NCBI RefSeq assembly: GCF_014297365.1
Contig: NZ_JACOQD010000001.1
Coordinates: 1,426,001 to 1,490,000, forward strand
Length of the DNA: 64,000 bases
Reading direction: 5' to 3'
Source of the DNA: Winogradskyella echinorum
GTDB taxonomy: Bacteria; Bacteroidota; Bacteroidia; Flavobacteriales; Flavobacteriaceae
The notes under the pieces were generated by a model that saw only the letters and a list, made by a program, of their open reading frames with translations, made no database searches and was not told the origin of the DNA. This document shows positions 36,350 through 45,632 of this stretch, one piece after another (the first letter of the stretch is position 1; each line of letters opens with the position of its first letter). The position numbers and the translations under genes are program-made.

Positions 36350-37060
36350 ATGAAAACGCAACACATTTCAAAATTTATTGTATTAATCTCGTTTTTGCTA
36401 TTATCAAATAACGGTTTTGCACAAAAGGCATCGAAAGTAGAATTACCATCAACTTATGATTTTGATTATATCTACAAGTTAAAGATGACACATAAGAAAG
36501 GCGATGTTACTTTGGATTACTATTTAAAGGAAGATGCTGCTTATTTTGGCTTTGATACAGCTGCAATGACAAAAGGTAGTGAGGATACAAAAATGTTTAT
36601 GGTTATGGATGCAGATTTAGGGGTAACTGCAATGTTTATGGAAATGATGGGCAAAAAAGTGGTTCAGAAATCAAAATTGAAAGCTTCTGACTTTGGTACT
36701 GAAACGGAAGATATGTCTGATTATACATTTACTGAGATAGATTCTAAAACAATTAATGGCTATGAGTGTGAAGGTTATATAAGTGAAAATGATAAAATAA
36801 AAATGACATTTTATATTACTGATGACGTGCCAGTAAGTTTTAATCAAGTTTTTGGATCTAATATGAAAAATATGCCAAAAGGATTTAATCCAGATTTAAT
36901 GAAAAAGTATGCAGAAAGTGGATTAATGATGGAAATGATATTTGAAGATAAAAAGAAGTCTAAAAACAATATGACGATGCAATGTACTGGATTAGAAGAA
37001 ACCGATTTTTCTTTAGATACAACAAAATATGGTTCTATGTTAGGAGCTTTTGGTGGCTAA
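36350..37060 (+). CDS. DUF4412-like secreted protein
   Basis: A 236-residue protein with a signal peptide (ISKFIVLISFLLLSNNGFAQ) and a beta-rich domain with the DUF4412 pattern (YYLKEDAAYFGFD, INGYECEGYIS, a Met-rich C-terminal part). Function unknown. It probably forms an operon with the propeller protein. Its last 21 bases overlap the end of the convergent histidine kinase gene. Confidence 0.75.
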   Translation: MKTQHISKFIVLISFLLLSNNGFAQKASKVELPSTYDFDYIYKLKMTHKKGDVTLDYYLKEDAAYFGFDTAAMTKGSEDTKMFMVMDADLGVTAMFMEMMGKKVVQKSKLKASDFGTETEDMSDYTFTEIDSKTINGYECEGYISENDKIKMTFYITDDVPVSFNQVFGSNMKNMPKGFNPDLMKKYAESGLMMEMIFEDKKKSKNNMTMQCTGLEETDFSLDTTKYGSMLGAFGG

Positions 37061-39013
37061 TCTTAGTGCCTTAGTTTTTAATTTATTAGTAGGAATTTGT
37101 AGTATTATCTTAGTGCCAGAAGGATTGTCGTTTTCATATAAATCCTCAATCTCTAAGATATAAGAGTTTAAAAATGCCTTTGAAAAATTAGCAAGACGTG
37201 CTTTTGTAATATCAATACCAACGGATTTACGTTTTAACTTTTTGCTGTTTTGTATTTTTCTTGAGGCTATTCTACCAATACCATTATCAATAATTTCTAC
37301 AGTTATATAGCCTGAAGATTTTTTTATCACATTAAGCTCTATCTTCTTGTCATTAGATTTGGAAGATAAACCATGCCATAATGCATTTTCTAAAAAGGGC
37401 TGTAAAACTAATGATGGTACTTTAGTGATTTCGGTGTTAATAGATTCATCTACAGTGATTTTAAAATCTATCTCGTTAGAAAAACGTATGTTTTCAATAT
37501 TCATGTAAAGCTTCATAGTTTCAAGTTCATCATGTAATGAGGTCTCTTTTTCCTTTGATGCCATTAAAATTTTTCGAATTAATTTTGAAAACTTGTTGAG
37601 GTAATAAACCGCATTTTCCTTTTCGTTATTTATAATGTAGAGTTTAATAGAGTTTAAAGAATTAAAGATAAAATGTGGATTCATTTGGCTTCTCAACATA
37701 TCTTGTTCTAAGGTTAAAATATGTTTATCTCGCTTTAAGGCCTTTGTTCTATTGAGGATAAATAAAACGATGCCTAGAATAACTAACGATAGAGAGGTGT
37801 AAAGCAATATTTTTTTATTTCTTTCTAAACGTTGCATTACGGCTTCGTTTTCTGATGCCAAAGCCTTTATCTGATTATTCTTGTCTTCATTTTCATACTC
37901 TAAAGCAATATCATTAACATATTGTAGATTTTGCTCTGTGAGTATGGTATTTTCTATTTCTACTGCTTTTTGGTAATATTCTAATGCGACTTTATAATTC
38001 TTTTTTTCTTGATTTATTTCTGATAAGAGTTTGCTAGATTCTGCAACAGATGATTTTAAATTATAAGAAGCTGCAATATCTAATGCTTTTTTTAGGTTTT
38101 GTTCAGCAAGTGAATTTTGACCTAATGCCATTTCTAATTGCCCAAGATTAAGGTAGGTAGATGATATATAAAATTGGTCGTCTAGCTTTAATGCTTTTTC
38201 TAAAGCATCTCTAATAATAGGCTCAGCGTCTTTGTAGTTTTCTTTTTTTAAATATATTCCACCGATACTATTATAACAGATAACTCTACCAATTTCTGAG
38301 TCTATAGCATTATTGTAGTTAAGTGATTTTTTATAATTTATTAGAGCCGTATCCAAATCCCCTAAGGCTTCTTTGGCATAACCAATGTTGTGGTAGTTAA
38401 TCGCTAAACCTAATTTATTGTCTGCTCTCCTTTCAATTTCTAGGGATTTGTTAAACTGGTTTATAGCCATCTCATATTGCTTTAAGGCAAGATATATATT
38501 CCCAATACTATTTTGAGATACAGCTATATTGTAGGTTATTGTTTCCGAAGGATTTATTACTGAATAAGCAATTTTTAAAGCTTCTGTATGGTAGTCTAAT
38601 GCAGGTTTAATAATATCTGTTCGTCTGTAGGCAACACCAATCATGTTTAGACTGATAATCTTAAGTTCATCGCTTTCTGCTTTTTCGGCATAGTCTTTAG
38701 CTTCTAGATGAAGTTTTATGGATTCATCATATTTAGAAATATTTCTATTAATAACTCCAAGAGCATTAAGCGCGTAACTAGAACCTTCATTATAAGAGAT
38801 GCGTTTAGAGGTTTCTAAAAACTGCCTCATCTTTATGCTATCTCTTTCAAACGGTTTTAAAACTGAATCAATTTGTTTGTATGCAGTCGGTGTTGAATTT
38901 TTAATATGACTTAATGCATTTTCAAAATCATTATTTTGAGAATCAACATTCCAGGATATTGAAACAATCAATATAAAAAGAGCTATAAGCTTATGAGATA
39001 ATGAGTAATTCAT
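37040..39013 (-). CDS. TPR-containing sensor histidine kinase, LytS/His_kinase family
   Basis: A 657-residue sensor. Signal peptide, then a periplasmic array of about eight TPR repeats (residues 60-350; ALGVINRNISKYDESIKLHLEAK type), a coiled coil, one membrane helix near 400-420 (ILLYTSLSLVILGIVLFIL), and a LytS-type kinase domain with the phospho-acceptor His in RSQMNPHFIFNSLNSIK and an ATPase part with ENALWHGL and GIGRIASRK. The response regulator gene ends 3 bases before this start, so both are coexpressed. The signal sensed is unknown. Confidence 0.92.
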   Translation of the reverse strand: MNYSLSHKLIALFILIVSISWNVDSQNNDFENALSHIKNSTPTAYKQIDSVLKPFERDSIKMRQFLETSKRISYNEGSSYALNALGVINRNISKYDESIKLHLEAKDYAEKAESDELKIISLNMIGVAYRRTDIIKPALDYHTEALKIAYSVINPSETITYNIAVSQNSIGNIYLALKQYEMAINQFNKSLEIERRADNKLGLAINYHNIGYAKEALGDLDTALINYKKSLNYNNAIDSEIGRVICYNSIGGIYLKKENYKDAEPIIRDALEKALKLDDQFYISSTYLNLGQLEMALGQNSLAEQNLKKALDIAASYNLKSSVAESSKLLSEINQEKKNYKVALEYYQKAVEIENTILTEQNLQYVNDIALEYENEDKNNQIKALASENEAVMQRLERNKKILLYTSLSLVILGIVLFILNRTKALKRDKHILTLEQDMLRSQMNPHFIFNSLNSIKLYIINNEKENAVYYLNKFSKLIRKILMASKEKETSLHDELETMKLYMNIENIRFSNEIDFKITVDESINTEITKVPSLVLQPFLENALWHGLSSKSNDKKIELNVIKKSSGYITVEIIDNGIGRIASRKIQNSKKLKRKSVGIDITKARLANFSKAFLNSYILEIEDLYENDNPSGTKIILQIPTNKLKTKALRLATKSS

Positions 39014-39016
39014 AAA

Positions 39017-39751
39017 TTATAACTTTTCGAGAAAATCCGATTTTCGTTGTCTTGCCACAGGGATTTTATGATTACTATCCATAATCACATAGCCTTCATT
39101 TTTTATAAAAGCTTTTATTTTATTTAAGTTGATAATGTATGAATTATGTATCCTAAAAAAATAATGTTCTGGTAATATAGCGTCTACTTCTTTTAATTTT
39201 TTAGTGACCACAATCTTTTTCTGGTCTTGTAAAAAAAGAGTACTATAGTTACCATCAGATTCTACATATACAATATCATCTACATCTAAAAAAAGAAGTT
39301 TACCATCTGTATTAATGGTTATACGTTTTTTATCGAATTTTGAATTAAAATTAGATAACATGCGTTCAAACTTCATTGAGTTAATTGTACGTTCGCCATG
39401 TTTTTTAATCTTGGCGATGGTATCTTTTAAATCATCTGAGTCTATAGGCTTTAATAAATAGTCAATAGCTTCGTGCTTTAACGCTTTTATGGCATATTCA
39501 TCATAAGCAGTAGTAATGACTACAGCAAAATCTATGCTTTTTAATTGTTCTAAAAATTGAAAGCCTCCAATAGTTGGCATCTGTACATCTAGGAATAGAC
39601 AATCTGGTGTATTAGAGTCTAAAAACTTTAAGGCATCGTCTGGATTTGTAAATGAGGCTATTACCTCAATTTCGTTACTAAAGTTGCTTAGCTCCCAAAT
39701 TAAACCCTGTATTGCCTTAGGCTCATCATCTACAATTACTGCTTTTAACAT
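39017..39751 (-). CDS. LytTR-family response regulator
   Basis: A 244-residue partner of the TPR kinase. Receiver domain residues 1-120: VDDEP at 7-11, phospho-acceptor Asp55 in LFLDVQMP, TTAYDEYAIKAL and LLKPID with the conserved Lys. LytTR DNA-binding domain about 140-244 (DDIVYVESDGNYSTLFL, FFRIHNSYIINLNKIKAF). The ATG at 39751 is used since the 33 upstream codons are hydrophobic, AT-rich and unlike any receiver domain. Confidence 0.92.
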   Translation of the reverse strand: MLKAVIVDDEPKAIQGLIWELSNFSNEIEVIASFTNPDDALKFLDSNTPDCLFLDVQMPTIGGFQFLEQLKSIDFAVVITTAYDEYAIKALKHEAIDYLLKPIDSDDLKDTIAKIKKHGERTINSMKFERMLSNFNSKFDKKRITINTDGKLLFLDVDDIVYVESDGNYSTLFLQDQKKIVVTKKLKEVDAILPEHYFFRIHNSYIINLNKIKAFIKNEGYVIMDSNHKIPVARQRKSDFLEKL

Positions 39752-40591
39752 AGAATAAAATATAGAATATAAATATATGTATATATTGATTGTTATGCAT
39801 ATAAATATGTGTGCAATGCTTCGTTTTGTGTATAACATGCTCAAAAGCAATAAGCTAAAATTTAACTAGCCAGTTATACATTTTTTTTTACCAATTATAC
39901 ATTAGGGGCAAAAAGTGAAATTCTTTATATAGATATTTGAGTAATGAAACTGACCAAATAATTAAAAGTAAGAGTGGGGACTTTGCTTTTAAGGTTAATT
40001 GCTATTAATCGCTAAAAATTTGAATTAATTAAATTCTGATTTTTGTTTCAGTGTTAATTTAATAAAGGGGTAATTAAAAAAAATTACTTTTTCATTTAGT
40101 TAGTTATTAGGGAAAAAAGAGCGTTGATTCAACGCTCTTTTCTATTTTATAGTATTGAAAAATTCTACCAACAAAACCACAATAAATACGCTTGCTTACC
40201 ATCGTTTTAATACGATTACACCTACAAAAAATAAATACACAATAACTGTTTAAAATGCTGAAAAACAGATGTTTAGCATTATTTTTAATAATCCTTAGGT
40301 TTTATAGGCATTACAAGAGTTTGTTAAAAACTTGTTGACAATGTTTACAAAATACCCTTTTATTATTTCTTACAATTGTCAATCTTTGTTCAAGGCAAAA
40401 TAGAATAGATTTTTAGCTCTTTTATTATAAAAACAGAGCCCATTTCAAAAATCAATTTTAACATTCACGCTCATTTTATTTCTTTTTAATAAAGAAAACT
40501 AATAACACATTTTACAGCATTTGCTATAGATATTTAGAATGATTACAGACCATTCTAATACATCTTTAGCCTCAAAAATTAAAATTAAACC
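39752..40591. other. 840-base gene-free region before the ribonucleotide reductase genes
   Basis: No reading frame above about 30 codons looks real. It contains one perfect hairpin terminator (40115-40141) that is not next to any annotated gene, and upstream of nrdB a strongly AT-rich segment with TTGTTAAAAAC/TTGTTGACAAT at 40321-40342. No clear TAnnTTTG promoter for nrdB was found. Confidence 0.5.
40115..40141. terminator. Orphan perfect terminator hairpin
   Basis: AAAAGAGCGTTG and CAACGCTCTTTT form 12 perfect pairs around a 3-base loop, with A and T runs on either side, so it can act on both strands. The nearest genes start 364 bases (LytTR, minus) and 450 bases (nrdB, plus) away and neither ends here. 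Confidence 0.8.
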
Positions 40592-41881
40592 ATGGAAACT
40601 AAACAACTAGAGATTACGGAAATTATAAAAAGAGACTACGAAACAAGTCCATTTGTTTTAAATAAAATTTCTAATGCTGTAGAAAAAGCAATGATGTCTG
40701 TTGGTAATGGAACAAAAGAAGATGCTAATAAGATTGCAGTGAATGTTATGCAAGAATTATTAGAGAGAAAGGGCAGAGATTATAGATATGTGCCAACTGT
40801 AGAAGAAGTACAAGACCTTGTTGAGTTAAAATTGATGGATAGTCAGTTTTTAGATGTTGCAAAAGCCTACATTCTATACAGAGATGAGCAAGCTAGAAAT
40901 AGAAAGACAAATATTTTTGAGAAGCGAATTAACTTAAAACCGTATGAATATCCAGCATTGAACGAATACGTTGATGCGATTAGACATTCGTATTGGATAC
41001 ATTCTGAATTTAATTTTACCAGTGATATCCAAGATTTTAAAACAAGATTAACCATTGTAGAGCAAAATGCAATTAAAAATACAATGTTGGCTATTTCTCA
41101 AATAGAAGTTGCTGTAAAGTCATTTTGGGGAGACATTTACCATAAAATGCCAAAACCAGAAATAGGATCTGTAGGAGCAACTTTTGCAGAAAGTGAAGTA
41201 CGTCACCACGATGCTTATTCTCATCTATTAGAGATTCTTGGTCTTAATAATGAGTTTAGAAGATTAAAGAAAAATCCTGTAATAATGAGACGTGTTCATT
41301 ATTTAGAGACAGCTTTAAAAAATGCAAAAAGTGAAGACAACAAAGAGTATGCAGAATCAATTTTATTATTCTCACTCTTTATTGAGCATGTATCCCTGTT
41401 CTCTCAGTTTTTAATTATAATGGCATTCAACAAGCACAAGAATATGCTAAAAGGTATTTCTAATGTTGTTGAGGCGACTTCTAAAGAAGAGCAAATTCAC
41501 GGTGATTTCGGAATCGATATTATTAAAATCATAAAAGATGAAAATCCAACTTGGTTTGGAGAAGAGCACAATACCATCGTAAAAGTAATGTGCCAAGAAG
41601 CTTTTGAGTCTGAAAGCAGAATCATCGATTGGATTTTTGAAGCGGGTGAATTGGACTTCCTTCCAAAGAATGTAATAAATGAATTTATAAAGCAAAGATT
41701 TAACAATTCCCTCGAAAGTATTGGGATCGATAAAATATTTGAAGTTGATAATAGCTTACTAGAGCAAACAGAATGGTTCGATGATGAAATTATTGGAACC
41801 AAACACGGAGATTTCTTTGTGAAACGCTCAATCAACTATGCAAAAAGAACTAAAAGTGTAACACCAGACGACTTATTTTAA
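40592..41881 (+). CDS. nrdB: Class I ribonucleotide reductase small subunit with N-terminal ATP-cone
   Basis: Radical-generating beta subunit for reduction of ribonucleotides. At 429 residues it is longer than a plain NrdB. Residues about 8-100 form an ATP-cone (IIKRDYETSPFVLNKISNAVEKA, VPTVEEVQDLVELKLM, VAKAYILYRDE), normally found on the large subunit. The ferritin-like domain follows with metal ligands in ESEVRHHDAYSH (Glu, His; Tyr at the usual radical position), FIEHVSLFSQF and SKEEQIHGDFG. Nucleotide binding to this cone should switch activity by altering beta oligomer state, as known for a flavobacterial homologue. nrdA follows after 3 bases. Confidence 0.94.
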   Translation: METKQLEITEIIKRDYETSPFVLNKISNAVEKAMMSVGNGTKEDANKIAVNVMQELLERKGRDYRYVPTVEEVQDLVELKLMDSQFLDVAKAYILYRDEQARNRKTNIFEKRINLKPYEYPALNEYVDAIRHSYWIHSEFNFTSDIQDFKTRLTIVEQNAIKNTMLAISQIEVAVKSFWGDIYHKMPKPEIGSVGATFAESEVRHHDAYSHLLEILGLNNEFRRLKKNPVIMRRVHYLETALKNAKSEDNKEYAESILLFSLFIEHVSLFSQFLIIMAFNKHKNMLKGISNVVEATSKEEQIHGDFGIDIIKIIKDENPTWFGEEHNTIVKVMCQEAFESESRIIDWIFEAGELDFLPKNVINEFIKQRFNNSLESIGIDKIFEVDNSLLEQTEWFDDEIIGTKHGDFFVKRSINYAKRTKSVTPDDLF

Positions 41882-41884
41882 ACC

Positions 41885-43684
41885 ATGAACGACAAAACTA
41901 ACTTAGATCTCGAAAACAAAGTAGTAAACCCTCAAACTACAACAACTTCACCACAAGATGAATTAATAAAAGCCAGAAAAGAAGCCATTAAAGAGGCTAA
42001 TAAAGAACCAGAAATAAAATGGTTAACAGACCATAGCCGCAAATTTTTGTCGTCGGGTTATCTTACAGAAGGTACTACGCCAGAGGCTAGAATTAGAGAA
42101 ATTGCGGATAATGCTGAAAAAATCTTAAAGATTCCAGGTTTTGCTGACAAGTTCTATGGCTATATGGCAGAAGGCTATTATTCATTAGCATCACCAGTAT
42201 GGTCTAACTTTGGTAAAAGGAGAGGTTTACCAATTAGTTGTTTTGGTTCGCACATTTCTGATGATATGGGTGATATCTTATATACGCAATCTGAAGTTGG
42301 CATGATGTCTAAACTAGGAGGTGGTACTTCTGGTTACTTTGGTAAGCTTCGTCATAGAGGTGCACCAGTAAAAAATAACGGAGAATCTTCTGGAGCTGTA
42401 CATATTATGCAATTATTTGAAAAAATGGTTGATGTCGTAAGTCAAGGTTCAGTGAGAAGAGGTCGTTTTTCCCCATACCTACCAATAGAACATAATGATA
42501 TAAATGAATTTTTAGAAATCGGTACAGAAGGTAATCCAATCCAAGAGCTAACACATGGTGTTACTGTTGGAAATGAGTGGATGCAAGAAATGATCGATGG
42601 TGATACTGAAAAAAGAGCCATTTGGGCAAAAGTATTACAACGTAGAGGAGAAATAGGATACCCTTATATCTTCTTTAAAGATAATGCTAACAATGCGGCA
42701 CCAGAAGTATATCAAGAAAACAAGCACGAGATTTACGCAAGTAACTTGTGTTCTGAGATTATGCTGCCAACAAACGACAGATGGTCTTTTGTATGTGTAT
42801 TGTCTTCAATAAACTTATTACACTACGATAAGTGGAAAGATACAGATGCGGTTGAAACAATGGTCTATTTCTTAGATGCTGTTTTAGAAGAGTTTGTAAC
42901 TAAGCTAGAAGTTTATAGAGATTCTCCAGATAGAGATGATAGACAAACTTTTATGTTTATGGAGAAAGCATACAACTTCGCTAAAGAAAATAGAGCATTA
43001 GGTATGGGAGCTTTAGGATGGCACTCATTATTACAGTCTAAAATGTTACCGTTTGATAGTGCAGAAGCATTTAACTTAAACAGCGAAATCTTTAAGACGA
43101 TAAAAGAAAAGTCAGTGAAGGCTTCAGAGGAATTGGCAACTATGTTCGGTGAGCCAGAAGTATTAAAAGGTTACGGAAGACGTAATGCTACATTAAATGC
43201 TGTAGCACCAACAACATCTTCTGCATTTATTTTAGGACAAGTATCACAAGGTATAGAACCAATTTGGTCTAACAGTTATGTAAAGGATATTGCTAAGATA
43301 AAGACAACAATAAAAAACCCATTCTTAAAAGCATTGCTTAAAGAAAAAGGAATGGATACGGTTGAAGTTTGGAAAAGCATTAGAGATTATGATGGTTCTG
43401 TACAACATTTAGAAGGTTTAACAGAATTAGAAAAAGATGTGTTTAAAACCTATTCTGAAATTGACCAAATGACCATTATTTATCAAGCGGCAAACAGACA
43501 GAATCACATTGATCAAGGACAGTCTTTAAATATTATGGTACATCCAGATATGCCAGTTAAGGACATTAATAAACTTTATGTTACAGCTTGGCAATTAGGT
43601 GTAAAATCATTGTACTACCAACACAGTATGAATGCTGCACAGAAATTCAAACAAAAGAAAGAATGTGCTAGTTGTGAAGGTTAA
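41885..43684 (+). CDS. nrdA: Class I ribonucleotide reductase large subunit, no ATP-cone
   Basis: Catalytic alpha subunit. The 599-residue protein starts almost directly with the catalytic barrel and lacks an N-terminal ATP-cone. Active-site residues are visible: LPISCFGSHI (first redox Cys), the specificity region SEVGMMSKLGGGTSGYFG, SNLCSEIMLP (radical Cys and Glu), FVCVLSSINL (second redox Cys), the radical-transfer tyrosine pair in KSLYYQHS and the C-terminal redox pair CASC. The short length agrees with the ATP-cone having moved to NrdB. Confidence 0.96.
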   Translation: MNDKTNLDLENKVVNPQTTTTSPQDELIKARKEAIKEANKEPEIKWLTDHSRKFLSSGYLTEGTTPEARIREIADNAEKILKIPGFADKFYGYMAEGYYSLASPVWSNFGKRRGLPISCFGSHISDDMGDILYTQSEVGMMSKLGGGTSGYFGKLRHRGAPVKNNGESSGAVHIMQLFEKMVDVVSQGSVRRGRFSPYLPIEHNDINEFLEIGTEGNPIQELTHGVTVGNEWMQEMIDGDTEKRAIWAKVLQRRGEIGYPYIFFKDNANNAAPEVYQENKHEIYASNLCSEIMLPTNDRWSFVCVLSSINLLHYDKWKDTDAVETMVYFLDAVLEEFVTKLEVYRDSPDRDDRQTFMFMEKAYNFAKENRALGMGALGWHSLLQSKMLPFDSAEAFNLNSEIFKTIKEKSVKASEELATMFGEPEVLKGYGRRNATLNAVAPTTSSAFILGQVSQGIEPIWSNSYVKDIAKIKTTIKNPFLKALLKEKGMDTVEVWKSIRDYDGSVQHLEGLTELEKDVFKTYSEIDQMTIIYQAANRQNHIDQGQSLNIMVHPDMPVKDINKLYVTAWQLGVKSLYYQHSMNAAQKFKQKKECASCEG

Positions 43685-43751
43685 ACAATTTCTTTGGCTT
43701 TATTTTAATGAAACTTAAACAAAGTAGAAAAGGAATTTTATAAATAAAATT

Positions 43752-43783
43752 AAAAAGCATCTCATTTATTGAGATGCTTTTTT
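43752..43783. terminator. Terminator of nrdBA
   Basis: Perfect 12-pair stem AAAAAGCATCTC / GAGATGCTTTTT with 7-base loop and T tract, 67 bases after the nrdA stop. Bidirectional in form, so it may also end the minus-strand gene at 43868. Confidence 0.85.
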
Positions 43784-43790
43784 AGTTTTT

Positions 43791-43853
43791 GTCATGCTGA
43801 ATTTATTTCAGCATCTTAAAATAGCTTAGATTCTGAAACAAGTTCAGAATGAC
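43791..43853. repeat. Palindromic intergenic repeat (REP/BIME-like)
   Basis: A 63-base element bounded by GTCATGCTGAA and TTCAGAATGAC. The two 26-base arms are imperfect inverted repeats of each other (about 22 of 26 matching), and each arm is itself a small palindrome (TGCTGAA-TTTAT-TTCAGCA). It sits between convergent genes, right after a terminator, the typical place for dispersed palindromic repeats in flavobacteria. Confidence 0.65.
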
Positions 43854-43867
43854 AAGGCGATAATATG

Positions 43868-44587
43868 TTATTCCTGCACCAAAGTATCAGTTCCTAAATA
43901 TTTATCATCTTTATTATAATACCAAGCGCGTACTTTAGGCATTTTAATGCCATTTACAACAGCTTCTTCAGACAATAAAATATATTCACCAGTATCTGGT
44001 TTTTCTTTACCATTCTTATCTGTTTTAAAGAATTGATACACTTCCATAGCATAAGTCTTTGGGTTAAAATAAAAATACCACATATCACTACCAACGGCTT
44101 CATCATAAGTCACTTTTAAGACTAAATAGTCTTTGCCTTTAAAGGTTTTCTTTTCAATCTTATCATTAAGATTTGTACCAGGATCTTTAAGCTTCATTGG
44201 TAAGCCATATAAGTACGTATAGTAATTTTTATATAGCGTAGCTCTATCACAAGACATCTTCTTTTCTTTAGCGGTGATACTATCAATAGCTTTGCCATTA
44301 TATTGCATTAGACACTTTCCTTTATTTACTGTGTATGTAGTTGTAACAGTATCTTTAGTTGCTTTAACGCTAAAATATTCATCAGGTAAATTAATTGTGA
44401 TTTTACTTGTTCTTTTTGGCGAATTTGGGGTAGTCATAACAACAGTAAACTCATTATTAAAGCTGTGCCAATCACCATTTGGGTTGTGATATTCTATAGC
44501 ATTATCTAGTAATTGTGTAGTGGTAATATTTTGACTTATACCATTAAATGCATAGCAGAAGAAAAGTAATGTAAAGAGCAGTTTCAT
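43868..44587 (-). CDS. DUF6503-like secreted protein
   Basis: A 239-residue protein with a signal peptide (MKLLFTLLFFCYAFNGISQ) and a single beta-rich domain of the LolA/DUF6503 type: DWHSFNNEFTVVM, YNGKAIDS, LPMKLKDPGT, KDYLVLKVTYDEAVG and YFYFNPKTYAMEVYQFF. Likely periplasmic; function unknown. Transcription appears separate from ompA-like gene upstream, since a hairpin terminator lies between them. Confidence 0.65.
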   Translation of the reverse strand: MKLLFTLLFFCYAFNGISQNITTTQLLDNAIEYHNPNGDWHSFNNEFTVVMTTPNSPKRTSKITINLPDEYFSVKATKDTVTTTYTVNKGKCLMQYNGKAIDSITAKEKKMSCDRATLYKNYYTYLYGLPMKLKDPGTNLNDKIEKKTFKGKDYLVLKVTYDEAVGSDMWYFYFNPKTYAMEVYQFFKTDKNGKEKPDTGEYILLSEEAVVNGIKMPKVRAWYYNKDDKYLGTDTLVQE

Positions 44588-44628
44588 AGATTTTAATTTT
44601 TCTACAAATTACAAATTAGAGCATAAAA

Positions 44629-44667
44629 AAAAGCACTCAATGCCGAATTTTACGGGAGAGTGCTTTT
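44629..44667. terminator. Terminator after the OmpA-family gene
   Basis: Stem AAAAGCACTC / GAGTGCTTTT, 10 perfect pairs with a 19-base loop, just past the stop of the OmpA-family gene (minus strand), with an A run on the plus strand giving a T tract on the transcript. Confidence 0.75.
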
Positions 44668-44694
44668 AGGTATTAAATCTAAGATAGATTTGAT

Positions 44695-45546
44695 TTATTT
44701 TGCTTCCATTAAGGCAAAAAACTTGTCAATGTTTGGCATTAAAATAATACGTGTTCTACGGTTTTTAGCACGATTAGCTCTTGAATCGTTTTCAACTAAA
44801 GGTTGGTAGCTACTACGACCAGAAGCAATTAATTGCTCAGGTGCTACATTAAATTGATTTTGTAATTTTTTAACAACAGAAGTAGCACGTAATACACTTA
44901 ATTCCCAGTTGTCTGAAATTTTTTCTGTATTGATAGATCTAGAATCTGTATGACCTTCTACCATTACATCTAAACTTGGTTCAGAATTGATAACATCTGC
45001 CAATTTCTTTAAGATTTTGTCAGCTTTATTTCCTACTCTATAACTAGCTGTGTTAAATAACATATCGTCAGCAATAGATATCATTACTACAGTTTCGTTG
45101 ATATCTACAACGATGTCTTCATCCTCATTAAGATCACTAGTATTCATAGCTTTACTTAAATTATGCTGTACGGCTAAGTTCATAGAATCTTTTAATGTTT
45201 TAGCTCCAGCTAACTTTTCAGGATCTATGTTCTGTAAAGTAGCACGCATTTTTTCTTTACTTGCTACAGATGCTACAGTTCCATCTTTAGATACCTCAAA
45301 TTTAGCTTTGTTTTCTATAGTTAATCCTTCAACATCCTTATTTAAAGATTGTATTTTAGAATTGTAATCATTTACTCGTGCTTCTATAACAGCAAACTTA
45401 TTTTCTAAGTCTTCTTTTTCAACACGTGTTTTAGTAAGTTCGCTTACAGTTTCACCATGTTGTTGTTCTAAGGCCAAGTATTTCTTCTTTGAAACACAAG
45501 AGCTTAATATAATAGCTGTTACTAATAGAATTGAAAATCTTTTCAT
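44695..45546 (-). CDS. OmpA-family peptidoglycan-associated lipoprotein
   Basis: A 283-residue outer-membrane lipoprotein. The signal ends in IILSSC (Cys16), followed by a coiled coil (about 25-80) and a C-terminal OmpA domain (about 150-275) with DMLFNTASYRV, VMVEGHTDSRSI and the NRAKNRRTRIILMP motif that binds peptidoglycan. It likely ties the outer membrane to the wall. Flanked by a terminator downstream and the divergent chrA. Confidence 0.92.
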   Translation of the reverse strand: MKRFSILLVTAIILSSCVSKKKYLALEQQHGETVSELTKTRVEKEDLENKFAVIEARVNDYNSKIQSLNKDVEGLTIENKAKFEVSKDGTVASVASKEKMRATLQNIDPEKLAGAKTLKDSMNLAVQHNLSKAMNTSDLNEDEDIVVDINETVVMISIADDMLFNTASYRVGNKADKILKKLADVINSEPSLDVMVEGHTDSRSINTEKISDNWELSVLRATSVVKKLQNQFNVAPEQLIASGRSSYQPLVENDSRANRAKNRRTRIILMPNIDKFFALMEAK

Positions 45547-45632
45547 TGTTTTAACTTTTGGTTTAAATTAGTTTACAGTTCTATATACGATGAAATGTTA
45601 CTTTTGGATGTTAACAATGTTAAATTTTAAAA

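Noticed and set aside
40255-40338. 27-codon frame in the gene-free region before nrdB
   Set aside because: Too short, no promoter or ribosome signal and no protein-like profile; probably chance in AT-rich DNA.
40321-40348. TTGTTAAAAAC / TTGTTGACAAT repeat before nrdB as a further Pho box or NrdR box
   Set aside because: Only two units fit the 11-bp register, the third is out of phase, and it does not match the NrdR palindrome; nrdBA has no reason to be phosphate-controlled.
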